The notes beneath the pieces were generated by a model. It was not told the origin of the DNA. It ran no database searches and worked only from the letters and a program-made list of their open reading frames with translations. Of a DNA stretch of 64,000 nt, positions 43,198 through 52,083 are shown piece by piece. Location: contig JBGTSF010000015.1 in NCBI GenBank assembly GCA_041940425.1, positions 1 through 64,000 of the forward strand. Reading direction: 5' to 3'. Each line of letters begins with the position of its first letter. Within the stretch, counting starts at the first letter, position 1. Both the position numbers and the translations under genes were made by a program. This DNA comes from DATHTS01 sp041940425. GTDB lineage: Bacteria > Acidobacteriota > Blastocatellia > Pyrinomonadales > Pyrinomonadaceae.

Positions 43198-44097
43198 ATG
43201 CCGAAAAAAAAAGAGCAGAAAATAATAACGGTTCCGAATTTCGTGATAATCACGGGAGTGAGCGGTTCTGGTATGAGTTCGGCAACCAACGCTTTTGAAG
43301 ATTTAGATTATTTTTGTGTTGATAACCTGCCGGTTACGATGCTTTCGACCTTTGCCCGCCTGCTTGTGCCGAACGAAGAAGAAGTCGTGGCAATCGAGAA
43401 AGCGGCACTCGTCATAAATATCCGCGAGCGGCATTTTTTATCCGAATTTCCGAACGAACTGAAAAAGTTAAGCAAGAAAAAACTCGAACCGTTCGTGATG
43501 TTTTTCGAGGCTTCGGACAATGTTTTGCAAAGAAGATTTTCCGAAACGCGCCGTCCGCACCCGGCGGACACGGGCGGTGGTTTGCTCGAAGCCATACGCA
43601 AAGAAAAAAAAGCGATGCAGAATGTCCGCGAAACCGCCGATCTGATAATTGATACTTCCGAACATACTGTTCACACGCTCCGGCGATTTCTCGTGGAAAG
43701 ATTCGGGCATAAGGAAGACGGCGTGCCGCTGAATGTTCAATTTGTCAGCTTCGGTCATAAATACGGCGTCCCGCGGCAGGTTGATCTGCTTTTTGACGTT
43801 CGGCATCTGCCGAATCCGTATTTTGAAAAAAAACTGAAGCATCTGCCCGGAACGGACGGGAAAGTCATCGAATTTTTAAATAAACAAAAAGAAGTCGCGG
43901 AAACCGTCCGGCGGTTTTCCGACCTTTTAAAATATCTGTTGCCGCAGTATAAAAAAGAAGGAAAATCTTATCTGACGATCGGAATCGGCTGCACCGGCGG
44001 TCGGCATCGTTCGGTAATGGTCGCCAACCGTTTGTATGAAGACATCAAAAGCGAAGGTTACGAAACGACCGTTACGCACCGGGACGTTCAGAAATAA
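43198..44097 (+). CDS. rapZ: RNase adapter RapZ (YvcJ) with altered Walker A
   Basis: 299 aa. N-terminal P-loop domain, C-terminal domain with GIGCTGGRHRSVMVANRL (the RNA-binding/sugar-phosphate-binding part in E. coli RapZ). The Walker A reads GVSGSGMSSAT: Met26 (codon ATG 43273-43275) stands where the family has Lys. Walker B-like residues FVMFFEASDNVLQRRFSETRRPHP are kept. In E. coli RapZ guides RNase E to GlmZ and senses glucosamine-6-phosphate. It is preceded by hprK at 3 nt. Confidence 0.92.
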   Translation: MPKKKEQKIITVPNFVIITGVSGSGMSSATNAFEDLDYFCVDNLPVTMLSTFARLLVPNEEEVVAIEKAALVINIRERHFLSEFPNELKKLSKKKLEPFVMFFEASDNVLQRRFSETRRPHPADTGGGLLEAIRKEKKAMQNVRETADLIIDTSEHTVHTLRRFLVERFGHKEDGVPLNVQFVSFGHKYGVPRQVDLLFDVRHLPNPYFEKKLKHLPGTDGKVIEFLNKQKEVAETVRRFSDLLKYLLPQYKKEGKSYLTIGIGCTGGRHRSVMVANRLYEDIKSEGYETTVTHRDVQK

Positions 44098-44099
44098 TT

Positions 44100-44519
44100 A
44101 TGAGTGATATAAAAAAAATCGGCGGAGTCATCGTTTCACACGGTCGCGTGGCGAACGAACTTTTGGCGGCGGCGGAGACGGTCGTCGGAAATTTGTCGCA
44201 TATCGCGGCGGTTTCGATCGGCTGGCACGACGACGTGGAAATGGCGAAGGAGGAAATATCTCGCTCTATAAAAAAAGTTTCCGAAGGCAAAGGCGTTTTG
44301 CTTTTGACGGATATGTTCGGCGGAACTCCGACGAATATCTCGGCGATGTTTATCAAGGAAAACGAGGTCGAGGTCGTGACGGGCGTAAATCTTCCGATGG
44401 TCGTTAAACTCGCTTCACAAAACAAGGAAATGACCTTGAAGGAAATGGCTGAGGCGGTCGAGGAACAGGGAAAACAAGCGATTTACCGCGCCGGTAATTT
44501 GCTCTCGCCGCAAAAATAA
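44100..44519 (+). CDS. PTS mannose-family EIIA protein
   Basis: 139 aa. Fold and motifs of EIIA-Man: GGVIVSHGRVANELLAAAE with phospho-acceptor His14, GKGVLLLTDMFGGTPTNI and a C-terminal linker. No EIIB, EIIC or EIID is present, so it most likely works as a regulatory phosphoprotein rather than in sugar uptake. 2 nt after rapZ. Confidence 0.93.
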   Translation: MSDIKKIGGVIVSHGRVANELLAAAETVVGNLSHIAAVSIGWHDDVEMAKEEISRSIKKVSEGKGVLLLTDMFGGTPTNISAMFIKENEVEVVTGVNLPMVVKLASQNKEMTLKEMAEAVEEQGKQAIYRAGNLLSPQK

Positions 44520-44529
44520 ATTTACTGAA

Positions 44530-44802
44530 ATGCTCGAAACCGAAATCACAGTCGTCAATCCGCTCGGTCTGCACGCCAGAGCCGCCGCGCAATTGGTTCG
44601 TCTCGCCGGAAAATTTTCGAGCCGGATAATCATCAAACGGACAGACAACAATCTTTATGCCGATGCCAAATCAATTTTGAGCGTTCTGACGCTGGCGGCT
44701 TCAAAAGGAACGGTTTTGGTCCTGGAGGTCGAAGGCGAGGACGAACGGCAGGCGTTTGAAGAAATCAAAACTCTTTTTGCAAACGGCTTTGGGGAATTGT
44801 AA
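44530..44802 (+). CDS. ptsH: Phosphocarrier protein HPr
   Basis: 90 aa. NPLGLHARAAAQLV with the EI-phosphorylated His, and DAKSILSVLTLAASKG with the regulatory Ser that HprK modifies. Sits between EIIA and arginase. EI (ptsI) is not in the window and must be elsewhere if His phosphorylation occurs. Confidence 0.95.
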   Translation: MLETEITVVNPLGLHARAAAQLVRLAGKFSSRIIIKRTDNNLYADAKSILSVLTLAASKGTVLVLEVEGEDERQAFEEIKTLFANGFGEL

Positions 44803-44811
44803 ATTTTAAAT

Positions 44812-45774
44812 ATGGATTTTACCGCGAGAGATTTTCCCGGAAAAGATAAAAAAATAGGAATCATCGGCGTTCCGCTCGGCTACGCCGCGGGAACGACCGG
44901 CAGCGAACTTGGCGCGACGGCGATCCGTCTGGCGAAACTTCACGGCTTGCCGTTGAACGAACATATTGAAAATCTCGGCTACGAGGTTATGGACTACGGC
45001 GATGTCGAGATCGTCAAACCGGATTACATCGCGGAAAAAAACGAGAACCCGAAGTATTTTAAAGAATATCTTGCTTCGTGCAGAAAAATGACCGAAGCCG
45101 TCAAAACGATCTTGCAAAAGGGCGAGATGCCCGTCATCATCGGCGGCGATCATTCGATAGCGGCGGGAACCCTTTCGGGAATTTCTTCGCATTTTCATTC
45201 TGAGGAAAAAGAGATCGGACTCATCTGGTTTGACGCGCACGCCGATATGAACACGCCCGATACATCGCCTTCGGGAAATATACACGGCATGCCGCTCGCG
45301 GCGATTCTCGGTTTCGGTCATGATGAAATGGTCGGTCTCGAAGGCTTTTCGCCGAAAATAAATCCGAAATTTTGCGCCCACGTCGGCGCGCGCGATCTGG
45401 ACGCGGGCGAAAAAAATCTGATTCGATCGCTCGGAATCCGTGAACAGTTTTTTACGATGAGCGACATTGACCGGCGCGGCATCACGAACTGTGTCGAAAG
45501 GGCGGTTGAAATCGCTTCGCAAGCCGAAGGCGGATTCGCCGTAACATTCGACGTTGATGTAATTGATCCGCGTTTCGCGCCCGGTTCGGGAACGCTCGTG
45601 CGCGGCGGGATGACTTACCGCGAAGCGCATTTTGCACTGGAACTCATCGCCGAAAAAGGCGGAATGAGGTCATTTGAAATCGTCGAGGTCAACCCGATGC
45701 TTGACGAAAAAAACATCACGGTCAAACTTGCCGGAGAACTTATACTTTCAGCTTTAGGAAAAACGATTATTTAA
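44812..45774 (+). CDS. rocF: Arginase
   Basis: 320 aa of the ureohydrolase family, converting arginine to ornithine and urea. The binuclear Mn ligands are all visible: GGDHSIAAGT, WFDAHADMNTPDTSPSGN and FDVDVIDPRFAPGSGT. The SPSGN loop and HGMPLA favour arginase over agmatinase. Within the rpoN-PTS operon, 9 nt after HPr; this is not a usual neighbour and may reflect nitrogen-control logic. Confidence 0.93.
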   Translation: MDFTARDFPGKDKKIGIIGVPLGYAAGTTGSELGATAIRLAKLHGLPLNEHIENLGYEVMDYGDVEIVKPDYIAEKNENPKYFKEYLASCRKMTEAVKTILQKGEMPVIIGGDHSIAAGTLSGISSHFHSEEKEIGLIWFDAHADMNTPDTSPSGNIHGMPLAAILGFGHDEMVGLEGFSPKINPKFCAHVGARDLDAGEKNLIRSLGIREQFFTMSDIDRRGITNCVERAVEIASQAEGGFAVTFDVDVIDPRFAPGSGTLVRGGMTYREAHFALELIAEKGGMRSFEIVEVNPMLDEKNITVKLAGELILSALGKTII

Positions 45775-45777
45775 CTT

Positions 45778-46908
45778 ATGAAAACAAGGATTGGCGTAAT
45801 ATTCGGCGGGCGTTCCGGCGAACACGAAATCTCGATTCGTTCGGCAAAGACGGTTATCGAAAAACTCGATAAGACGAAATACGACGTGATGCCGATTGCC
45901 ATTTCAAAAGACGGAACGTGGCTTTCTCCGGCTGAATCTTTAAAATTGCTCCCCGAAAACGCGCAAAATATTCTGCAAGAAAATTCGGAAACTTTTCCTG
46001 AAACGGAAATCGCGCTCTTGGGCGATACGAAATATCGCGGATTGACAAAAATCTCGCCGGAAAATTCCGAAGAACAAAACCTGCCGCTTGATGTCGTCTT
46101 TCCCGTTCTGCACGGCACATACGGCGAGGACGGGACAATTCAGGGGCTTTTGGAAATGGCGGGAATTCCCTTTGTCGGCTGCGGCGTTTTGGCTTCGTCA
46201 TGCGGGATGGATAAGGTCGTGATGAAAACGCTTTTCCGCGATGCCGATCTGCCAATCTGCCGTTATGTCTGGTTTTTGCGAAGCGAATGGGAAAGCGACA
46301 CGGAAGCGGTTTTATCGCAAATCGAGACAAAACTCGGTTTTCCATGTTTTGTAAAGCCCGCGAATCTCGGCTCGTCGGTCGGCGTTTCAAAGGCGGAAGA
46401 CCGCGAATCTTTAAATCGAGCCGTCGGACTCGCCGCCGAATACGACCGGAAGATCATCGTCGAGGAATGTCTCGATATGCGCGAGATCGAATGCTCCGTC
46501 ATCGGCAATGAGCAGCCTCAAGCGAGTCTGCCGGGCGAATATATTATCAATGCCGACGATAAAAAATTTCTCGATTACACGGAAAAATACTGCGGAACGG
46601 GCAATAATGAATTTGTCGTTCCCGCGCTCATCAGCGACGAACTGACAAAAAAAATTCAGGAAATGGCGGTTCGCGCTTTCAAGGCGATTGACGGCGCGGG
46701 CTTTGCGCGGGTTGATTTCTTTTTGCGAAACGATACGGGCGCGCTTCTGGTCAATGAGATCAACACGATTCCGGGACTGACCGACGCTTCGGGGTTTCCG
46801 AAAATGTGGGCAGGTTCGGGAAAAGATTTTTCGGAGATTTTAGATTTGCTGGTGGAATACGCTTTGGAAAGATTTAACGATAAGGCTCGCAATAAAACTT
46901 CAATATAA
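45778..46908 (+). CDS. ddl: D-alanine--D-alanine ligase
   Basis: 376 aa ATP-grasp enzyme that makes the D-Ala-D-Ala dipeptide of peptidoglycan. GGRSGEHEISIRSA at the N-terminus, VFPVLHGTYGEDGTIQGLLE, PCFVKPANLGSSVGVSKA and VNEINTIPGLTDASGFPKMW. The DYTEKY segment resembles D-Ala-selective ligases rather than D-Lac ones. 3 nt after arginase; end of the operon. Confidence 0.95.
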   Translation: MKTRIGVIFGGRSGEHEISIRSAKTVIEKLDKTKYDVMPIAISKDGTWLSPAESLKLLPENAQNILQENSETFPETEIALLGDTKYRGLTKISPENSEEQNLPLDVVFPVLHGTYGEDGTIQGLLEMAGIPFVGCGVLASSCGMDKVVMKTLFRDADLPICRYVWFLRSEWESDTEAVLSQIETKLGFPCFVKPANLGSSVGVSKAEDRESLNRAVGLAAEYDRKIIVEECLDMREIECSVIGNEQPQASLPGEYIINADDKKFLDYTEKYCGTGNNEFVVPALISDELTKKIQEMAVRAFKAIDGAGFARVDFFLRNDTGALLVNEINTIPGLTDASGFPKMWAGSGKDFSEILDLLVEYALERFNDKARNKTSI

Positions 46909-46920
46909 GCCGGAGCAAAT

Positions 46921-46938
46921 GCCGGGAGCGCGCGCACC
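46921..46938. repeat. Possible fragment of the palindromic element
   Basis: GCCGGGAGCGCGCGCACC lies between ddl and the convergent VWA gene. It resembles the outer end of the elements at 5195-5338 and 56361-56495 (gCCGGgAGCGCAc), but only about 12 nt match and there is no second arm. Confidence 0.3.
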
Positions 46939-46947
46939 ATAACAGTT

Positions 46948-47877
46948 TTAATTTTTTGCCTTCGGCGCGTGGTAGCCTTCGCGCGTTCTAATGTTGAGAT
47001 TCGGACGTGTGACCCTGACTTCGATGGAATGCCATTTGCCGTCCTTGTTGACGTTTTGCGGTTCATAACCGAAAGTGTATTGGTTGCCGAGTTCCTCGAC
47101 AATGTTTTTGAAAGCGTTTCTGAGTTCGATTCCGCCCGGAGTGGCGACGAATCTCCCGCCCGTCTTTTCGGCAAAATTCCGCAAAACGCCCTGATTCTGC
47201 ATTCTTTCTTTTCCGCCAGTGCTGATTCCAGACATATCTACCGTGTAGATCGTCGCATTAACTTTTAAAGCGGCTTTTAGAGCCTTGCTTGCCGAACGAC
47301 CGCTCCGGGTGTCCGCGCCGTCGGACAAGACGACAATCGCGCGGCGTTTTTCGGTTCGTTTTTCAAGTTCGAGCGCGGCTTGATAAATAGCGTCATTTAA
47401 AACCGTCCAGCCGTAGGCTTTGAGATCGAAAACTTTTTCCGTGATGTCGCGCGAGTTTGAAAAATCCTGAACCAGCGAAACTTTCGAATCGAAATTATAG
47501 ATCGCCACATTGTCGTCAACCCTGATTCCGTCAAGAAAATTTATCGCGGCGGAACGCGCCAGAGAGATTCGCTGTTCCATACTGCCTGACGTGTCAATCA
47601 GGATAACGGCGGCAAACGGCGATTCCTGCGATTCGAAAAATTCGAGCGTCTGCTCTTTTCCGTCTTCCAGCACTTTGAAATCGCTCTTTTTCAGACCGTA
47701 AACTGTTTTACCTTCTTGATCTGTAATCGAGGCGTTTAAAACGACAAGAGAAGTTTCGACATTGATTTCGTCATCGGAGTTGTCCTGAGCGTGAAGTGGA
47801 ATTTTTATGAATAAGAAGATAGAAAGAAAAAAGAAAATACCGAAAAAATTAAAACGCTGGTGACAATTAAAATTCAT
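46948..47877 (-). CDS. Secreted VWA-domain protein (VWFA-related Acidobacterial type)
   Basis: 309 aa. Signal peptide (FFGIFFFLSIFLFIKIPLHAQ), a short N-terminal beta domain (VVLNASITDQEGKTVYGLKKSDFKVLEDGKEQ), then a VWA domain with intact MIDAS residues DTSGS and LSDGADT, and C-terminal YTFGYEP and IRTREGYHAPK. This whole pattern is that of the family named after Acidobacteria. Likely periplasmic, binding a protein partner by metal. 1 nt after the next upstream gene. Confidence 0.9.
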   Translation of the reverse strand: MNFNCHQRFNFFGIFFFLSIFLFIKIPLHAQDNSDDEINVETSLVVLNASITDQEGKTVYGLKKSDFKVLEDGKEQTLEFFESQESPFAAVILIDTSGSMEQRISLARSAAINFLDGIRVDDNVAIYNFDSKVSLVQDFSNSRDITEKVFDLKAYGWTVLNDAIYQAALELEKRTEKRRAIVVLSDGADTRSGRSASKALKAALKVNATIYTVDMSGISTGGKERMQNQGVLRNFAEKTGGRFVATPGGIELRNAFKNIVEELGNQYTFGYEPQNVNKDGKWHSIEVRVTRPNLNIRTREGYHAPKAKN

Positions 47878-47878
47878 A

Positions 47879-48412
47879 TTACTTTTTCCAGAAGCGTATA
47901 TAACGAACGATATTTAACAATGTGTTCGAGCTTTGAATGGCGACGACCGAAATACTGTAGCGCGAAGTCTTTTTCAATTCGTCAAACAGCCCGACGGCGG
48001 ATTCTTTCAAGTTGGAAATTGCGTTTTTTATCGAGGAAGGTTTTTCCGGCAATTCTTCGGAATCATAGTCATCGCCGCCTAGTTCCTTGCGGATTTTTTT
48101 CAGAAGTTTCTCGATCTTTTCCAGTTTTTCGACATCCGACGAACTCAATTTATTATTTCTATTAAACGAGGTTTCGACTTCTTCGCTTAACTTTACGGCT
48201 TCTTCGCCGTTAGCGAGCATTTCCTCATAATCTTTTTTCAAGCGTTCGAGTTCGTTCTTTTTTAATGATTCCCGGACGTTTTTCGGAATAGGTTCTTCGG
48301 GACGCTTTTTCCCGAACGGGGTTGAAGCGTCAAACTGCGCGCTAACCGAAACGGCGAGCGAACCGATTGCGAGAAATAAAAATAAAAATTTGGAAAATCT
48401 TTTTAACATCAA
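47879..48412 (-). CDS. Secreted helical protein of unknown function
   Basis: 177 aa. Signal peptide (FLFLFLAIGSLAVSVSAQ), then a charged helical region rich in Glu, Lys and Leu (about 45-130) that probably forms coiled coils, and a short hydrophobic C-terminal part. Not recognised. It stands between VWA and another secreted protein with spacings of 1 and 4 nt, so the three are probably one operon with a joint envelope role. Confidence 0.7.
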   Translation of the reverse strand: MMLKRFSKFLFLFLAIGSLAVSVSAQFDASTPFGKKRPEEPIPKNVRESLKKNELERLKKDYEEMLANGEEAVKLSEEVETSFNRNNKLSSSDVEKLEKIEKLLKKIRKELGGDDYDSEELPEKPSSIKNAISNLKESAVGLFDELKKTSRYSISVVAIQSSNTLLNIVRYIRFWKK

Positions 48413-48416
48413 ATAT

Positions 48417-49043
48417 TCAGGGAGTTTTAGTTACGATCGGTTCTGGAGTAATACCCGTTACAGTTTCGATCAGTTTTGCTAAAAATTCGTCCTCCGCCGT
48501 GCCGTTACTCGACAGATTCACCCATTCGGAAAACAGACCGTTTTCCTGTCTGCCCTCGACTTTGGCAATGACGGAAACATTGTTTTGAATCCCGTCAATT
48601 GACTGCACCTCGATAGTCAGCGTGTAGCGTCCGCGAGTCCAGACCGAATCGTAGCCGGGAAGTTCGGCGTAGCGGCTTAGTTGACTTCGCGTCGTAACCG
48701 CTCCTTTAACGAAAATATACGGCTGGGTAACGATGACTCCTTCACTCAGACGCGAAGCGGCGTCGTCAACCAAAATCTGTTTGTCTTTTAAAACGCTGAC
48801 AATGTTATTTACCAGATAATCGCGCCGAGCATTTAATTTATAGGGGTTCGGCAGACGCTCGCGGGTTTTGGTCTTGCCCGATCCCCAATCGAACGAGCGG
48901 TTAACATCATTGCCTTTATTGGTTTTATTGCTGTCTTCGCGTATTTGCTTGGTTTGCGGGTCAACGCCTTTTTGCGCGAACACCGAAGTTGAAAATACGA
49001 GCAGGCAGATTGTAAATAGAATTTTTTTCATAAAGTTTTTCAA
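48417..49043 (-). CDS. Secreted protein of unknown function
   Basis: 208 aa, or 204 from the second ATG (49031). Signal peptide (KKILFTICLLVFSTSVFAQ) with no lipobox Cys. The mature part has a polar N-terminus, then an alpha/beta region (about 65-205) with ARRDYLVNNIVSVL, YTLTIEVQSI and EDEFLAKLIETV. Not recognised; the fold is vaguely like small beta-sandwich assembly proteins, but I cannot support a function. First gene of the VWA operon. Confidence 0.7.
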   Translation of the reverse strand: MKNFMKKILFTICLLVFSTSVFAQKGVDPQTKQIREDSNKTNKGNDVNRSFDWGSGKTKTRERLPNPYKLNARRDYLVNNIVSVLKDKQILVDDAASRLSEGVIVTQPYIFVKGAVTTRSQLSRYAELPGYDSVWTRGRYTLTIEVQSIDGIQNNVSVIAKVEGRQENGLFSEWVNLSSNGTAEDEFLAKLIETVTGITPEPIVTKTP

Positions 49044-49112
49044 ATAAAATATAACTCAAATTCTACCTGATTAAAAGGTTTGATGTGTATGGAAATTTTG
49101 AAGTTGTATTTA

Positions 49113-49136
49113 CAAAAAAAAGTCTGAATGCCAGAC
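49113..49136 (-). terminator. Terminator after the glycosyltransferase gene
   Basis: On the minus strand GTCTG-GCATT-CAGAC is followed by a run of eight T, 40 nt after the glycosyltransferase stop. The stem is only 5 bp, extended weakly. Confidence 0.5.
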
Positions 49137-49175
49137 GGCAGAAATGTCCCGAACCGATTTGAAGCGAGCCTCTCG

Positions 49176-49928
49176 TTACTGCTCCCGGTTCTGAAGTTCC
49201 CATAAAAGCAGATGTTTCAAGAATGCGTGATGGGCGGCAAAACGCGCTATGCAGAAACCGGGAAGTCCATCTAAAAAACCGAGTTTTAAAAAATATGTCC
49301 GCAGAAACGCGGTTAATCCGGCGGCTGCGATTTTCAGAGGAGTAGTTTTTCTGCCTCTCAAAAACATTTGTTCAGCGGCGAGCGGCGCGTATCTTTCGCC
49401 GATCATCCGGTGATGATGCGCGGCGTTTTCGACCGTATGGTGAAGTATGTCGCCCGAAAGTTTTTCTACTTGCCCGTCAATCTCGACCGATTCGTGAATT
49501 AAAACGTCTTTCCATTTTCCTTTTCTCCGATCAAAAAAACGAATCTGCCAATCTGGATACCAGCCGCCGTGCCGAATCGGGTGATTCATATAAAACGAAA
49601 GCCGGGGGATTTTATAACCGTCGGCAAGTTGTTCGGAATTTTTTAAGGCGAGAATTTCACACTTTAATTTTTCGGAAACTACTTCGTCCGCATCGAGACT
49701 GAAAATCCAATTGTGCGCGGCATTGTCAACGGCAAACTGTTTTTGTTTTGAAAATCCGAGCCATTTTTGCGTGATGACTTTCACGCCGAGTGATTCGGCG
49801 ATTTCGCGCGTCCGGTCGGCACTTTCGGAATCAATAAGCAAAATCTCGTCTGCCCATTGAAGCGAGTTGATAGCATCGGCGATTTTAGCTTCCTCGTTAA
49901 AAGCGATGATGACGGCGGAAATTTTCAC
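49176..49928 (-). CDS. Glycosyltransferase family 2 (LPS core type)
   Basis: 250 aa from GTG 49928 (KISAVIIAFNEEAKI fits the family start). An ATG at 49961 is in frame but abuts a hairpin at 49962-49985. GT-A motifs: AFNEE, DSESADRT, FSLDADEVVS (DxD), then GWYPDWQIRFFDRRKGKW and HHTVENAAHHHRMIGERY, as in WaaE/KdtX-like lipooligosaccharide enzymes. It probably adds a sugar to LPS core at the inner membrane. Confidence 0.88.
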   Translation of the reverse strand: MKISAVIIAFNEEAKIADAINSLQWADEILLIDSESADRTREIAESLGVKVITQKWLGFSKQKQFAVDNAAHNWIFSLDADEVVSEKLKCEILALKNSEQLADGYKIPRLSFYMNHPIRHGGWYPDWQIRFFDRRKGKWKDVLIHESVEIDGQVEKLSGDILHHTVENAAHHHRMIGERYAPLAAEQMFLRGRKTTPLKIAAAGLTAFLRTYFLKLGFLDGLPGFCIARFAAHHAFLKHLLLWELQNREQ

Positions 49929-49961
49929 GAAACAGATTGTCGCAAACTTCTCAGAAAACAT

Positions 49962-49985
49962 AAAGAGCCGGCATCGCGGCTCTTT
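49962..49985. terminator. Hairpin between tolC-like and glycosyltransferase genes
   Basis: AAAGAGCCG (49962-49970) and CGGCTCTTT (49977-49985), perfect 9 bp with a 6-nt loop. For the minus-strand transcript it is followed by ATGTTTTC, so a weak terminator for the outer-membrane channel gene; on the plus strand A10 follows. Confidence 0.5.
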
Positions 49986-50030
49986 AAAAAAAAAATGATT
50001 GATTGATATAAAAAAACAAAAACGACTGAC

Positions 50031-51869
50031 TTATTGATCGTCCTGCATCGGCGAATCTATCAGGACATTATTTGCTCGGAAGGTCGTCGAAGTTGCGCGC
50101 TGCAGATCGGCAAGCGCCTTGTTGTAATCGGTCTCGGCGCGAATCTCGGCATTGCGGGCGTTGGTTAGAGCGTTTTCTCTCTGGAACAGAAGAAACGTCG
50201 TCGAGCGTCCGACATCGAAAAGTTTCTGTTCGCCTTCTAGCTGGATTTCGGCGTTTTCACGCGCCCGCCGCGCCGCTAGAACGCGCTGTCTTGCCGATTC
50301 GACCGCCTGCACCGCATTGCGGACTTCGGCGACCACCGTCTGTTCCTGCGAACGGGTTTGCGCTTCGATTCTTTCCTGTTCAAACCGCGCTCCGGCAAGA
50401 TTTGCTTCGGCAGTTTGATTTCTCAAAGGAAAACTGATCGTTACTCCGGCGGTATAGCTCGGCGAATCGCTTCGAAAAAGATTTGACAGCGATTGATTAA
50501 ATCCGCCCGTTAAAAAATCCGGTCGCGGTGTGATCGGTATTTGCGGGTTCGGGATCGGATCGAGCATCGCCCTGCCTAAAAGTATATTTACATTTTGACG
50601 CAATATTTCATCGTTGCCCGTAAACTGGGGAAATGAATTAACACCGTTCGTACCGCCGGTGCCTGAAATTCCGCCGAGCGAGACGGTCGTATTAAGATCA
50701 ATCTGCGGTTTTGTTTGATTCTTGAAATAATCAATATCAATTTTGTTGATCTCGCTCTCCAATTTTAAGCGTCTCAGTTCGGGACGGTTTTCGACGGCAT
50801 CTTTTAAGGCTAATTCCAAGTTTACCGGATCGGTGCTGAACACAGGGCTATCGGTCGGCACGTATTGACTCGACCATTCGGCGGCGGTCGGTTCACGGAG
50901 AACCAGTTGCTTTAATCTGTTTTCCGCCGATTCGACCTGCTGTGTGGCGACGATCAGATCCGATTCACGATTAGCAAGTTCGGTCGCAACTTCGGCGCGG
51001 GCTAGAGGAGCGGCGACGCCGGCATCAATCTGCGCTTCGATACGTCGCATATTTTCTTTTGAAAGATTCAGATTCGCCACGCGGTTTTGCTGGTCGCGCA
51101 AAGCGAATACCAAATCCCAATATGCCTGTTGAACCTGAGAAATTATCTCGATTGTCTGGCGGCGGAAATCGGCATCCGATTGGGCGACACGTTTTCTTTG
51201 GATTTTAATCAAACGGCGGTTTTGATCAATTTTGAAATCTCTCCAAAGCGGTTGGGTAAAGGTAACTCCGAAACTCGAAGAAAACAATGCTCCGCCGCTT
51301 CCCGATGTGATCCCGCCCTGTGTCGCCTGCGCCTGAGCGAAGCGGTTTTCAGTTCGCGTATTGTTAAAAAATACGCGGTAATTTCCGCCGCCCTGTCTGA
51401 TAAATTTCGTAAAATCGGAATTGAGCCGGAGATCGTTGGTCGCCGCCTCGCCGGTCGTCGCCGTTCTTTGAAAAGTCGGCGCGATTGTAAAAACGCCGTC
51501 ATACACGCCTAAAAGCGACCGCAAACTAGATTCGGCGATCTTTACATCGTTTCGGGAAACTTCGATATCGTTGTTGTTTTCCAGTGCTTTTCGAATTGCG
51601 TCATTTAAAGTCAGAGGCGTTGTTTGTCCCGTCTGCACGCCGATGCGGCTAACCGGATTAAATGTATTTTGCGGGGATTTTTTGGAATTAACCGAAATTG
51701 TTTGAATACCGGTCTCGACCGTAGTCGCTTCCGCGGAAGAAATAATCTTCTCTTTTTCGGCGGCGTTTTTAGCGATCTGCGTTTCCTGTGCGGAAATCGA
51801 ATTTGTTCCGGCGAAAACGATGCACAACGCAAAAAATGAGTGGACAAAAAACAAGCGTAAATTTTTCAT
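50031..51869 (-). CDS. TolC family outer membrane efflux protein
   Basis: 612 aa, longer than usual (430-500). Signal peptide (LFFVHSFFALCIVFAGTNSISAQ), a low-complexity segment to about 70, then two outer-membrane-efflux repeats: TPLTLNDAIRKALENNNDIEVSRND at about 78-102 and DPVNLELALKDAVENRPELRRLKLESEI near 345, each with long helices. A Gly/Asn-rich insertion lies at about 160-205. It forms a trimeric outer-membrane duct; the adaptor at 6780 or another pump may use it. Confidence 0.92.
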   Translation of the reverse strand: MKNLRLFFVHSFFALCIVFAGTNSISAQETQIAKNAAEKEKIISSAEATTVETGIQTISVNSKKSPQNTFNPVSRIGVQTGQTTPLTLNDAIRKALENNNDIEVSRNDVKIAESSLRSLLGVYDGVFTIAPTFQRTATTGEAATNDLRLNSDFTKFIRQGGGNYRVFFNNTRTENRFAQAQATQGGITSGSGGALFSSSFGVTFTQPLWRDFKIDQNRRLIKIQRKRVAQSDADFRRQTIEIISQVQQAYWDLVFALRDQQNRVANLNLSKENMRRIEAQIDAGVAAPLARAEVATELANRESDLIVATQQVESAENRLKQLVLREPTAAEWSSQYVPTDSPVFSTDPVNLELALKDAVENRPELRRLKLESEINKIDIDYFKNQTKPQIDLNTTVSLGGISGTGGTNGVNSFPQFTGNDEILRQNVNILLGRAMLDPIPNPQIPITPRPDFLTGGFNQSLSNLFRSDSPSYTAGVTISFPLRNQTAEANLAGARFEQERIEAQTRSQEQTVVAEVRNAVQAVESARQRVLAARRARENAEIQLEGEQKLFDVGRSTTFLLFQRENALTNARNAEIRAETDYNKALADLQRATSTTFRANNVLIDSPMQDDQ

Positions 51870-52012
51870 TATAAAAGACTCCGAGTTTTAATTCCGAATA
51901 GTTTAGAACCTGGCGAACTCAACCGATTACTACGACAAAATAATTTTTATAGTTTCATATTTTTGGATATTGCCGCGAACGATTTAACAAAAAGTTTAGA
52001 AATTACAATGCT

Positions 52013-52040
52013 TTGAGTTTTGGGCGAAATTAAGTTATCT
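52013..52040 (+). promoter_or_regulatory. Candidate sigma-70 promoter of gap
   Basis: TTGAGT (52013-52018) and TTATCT (52035-52040) with a 16-nt spacer, about 43 nt before the gap start. Confidence 0.45.
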
Positions 52041-52083
52041 TCAATGTTTTAACACAAACTTATTCTGGAGGAAACTATTAAAA

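Noticed and set aside
44100..44802. Operon as a sugar-transporting PTS
   Set aside because: No EIIB, EIIC or EIID genes are present; only EIIA and HPr.
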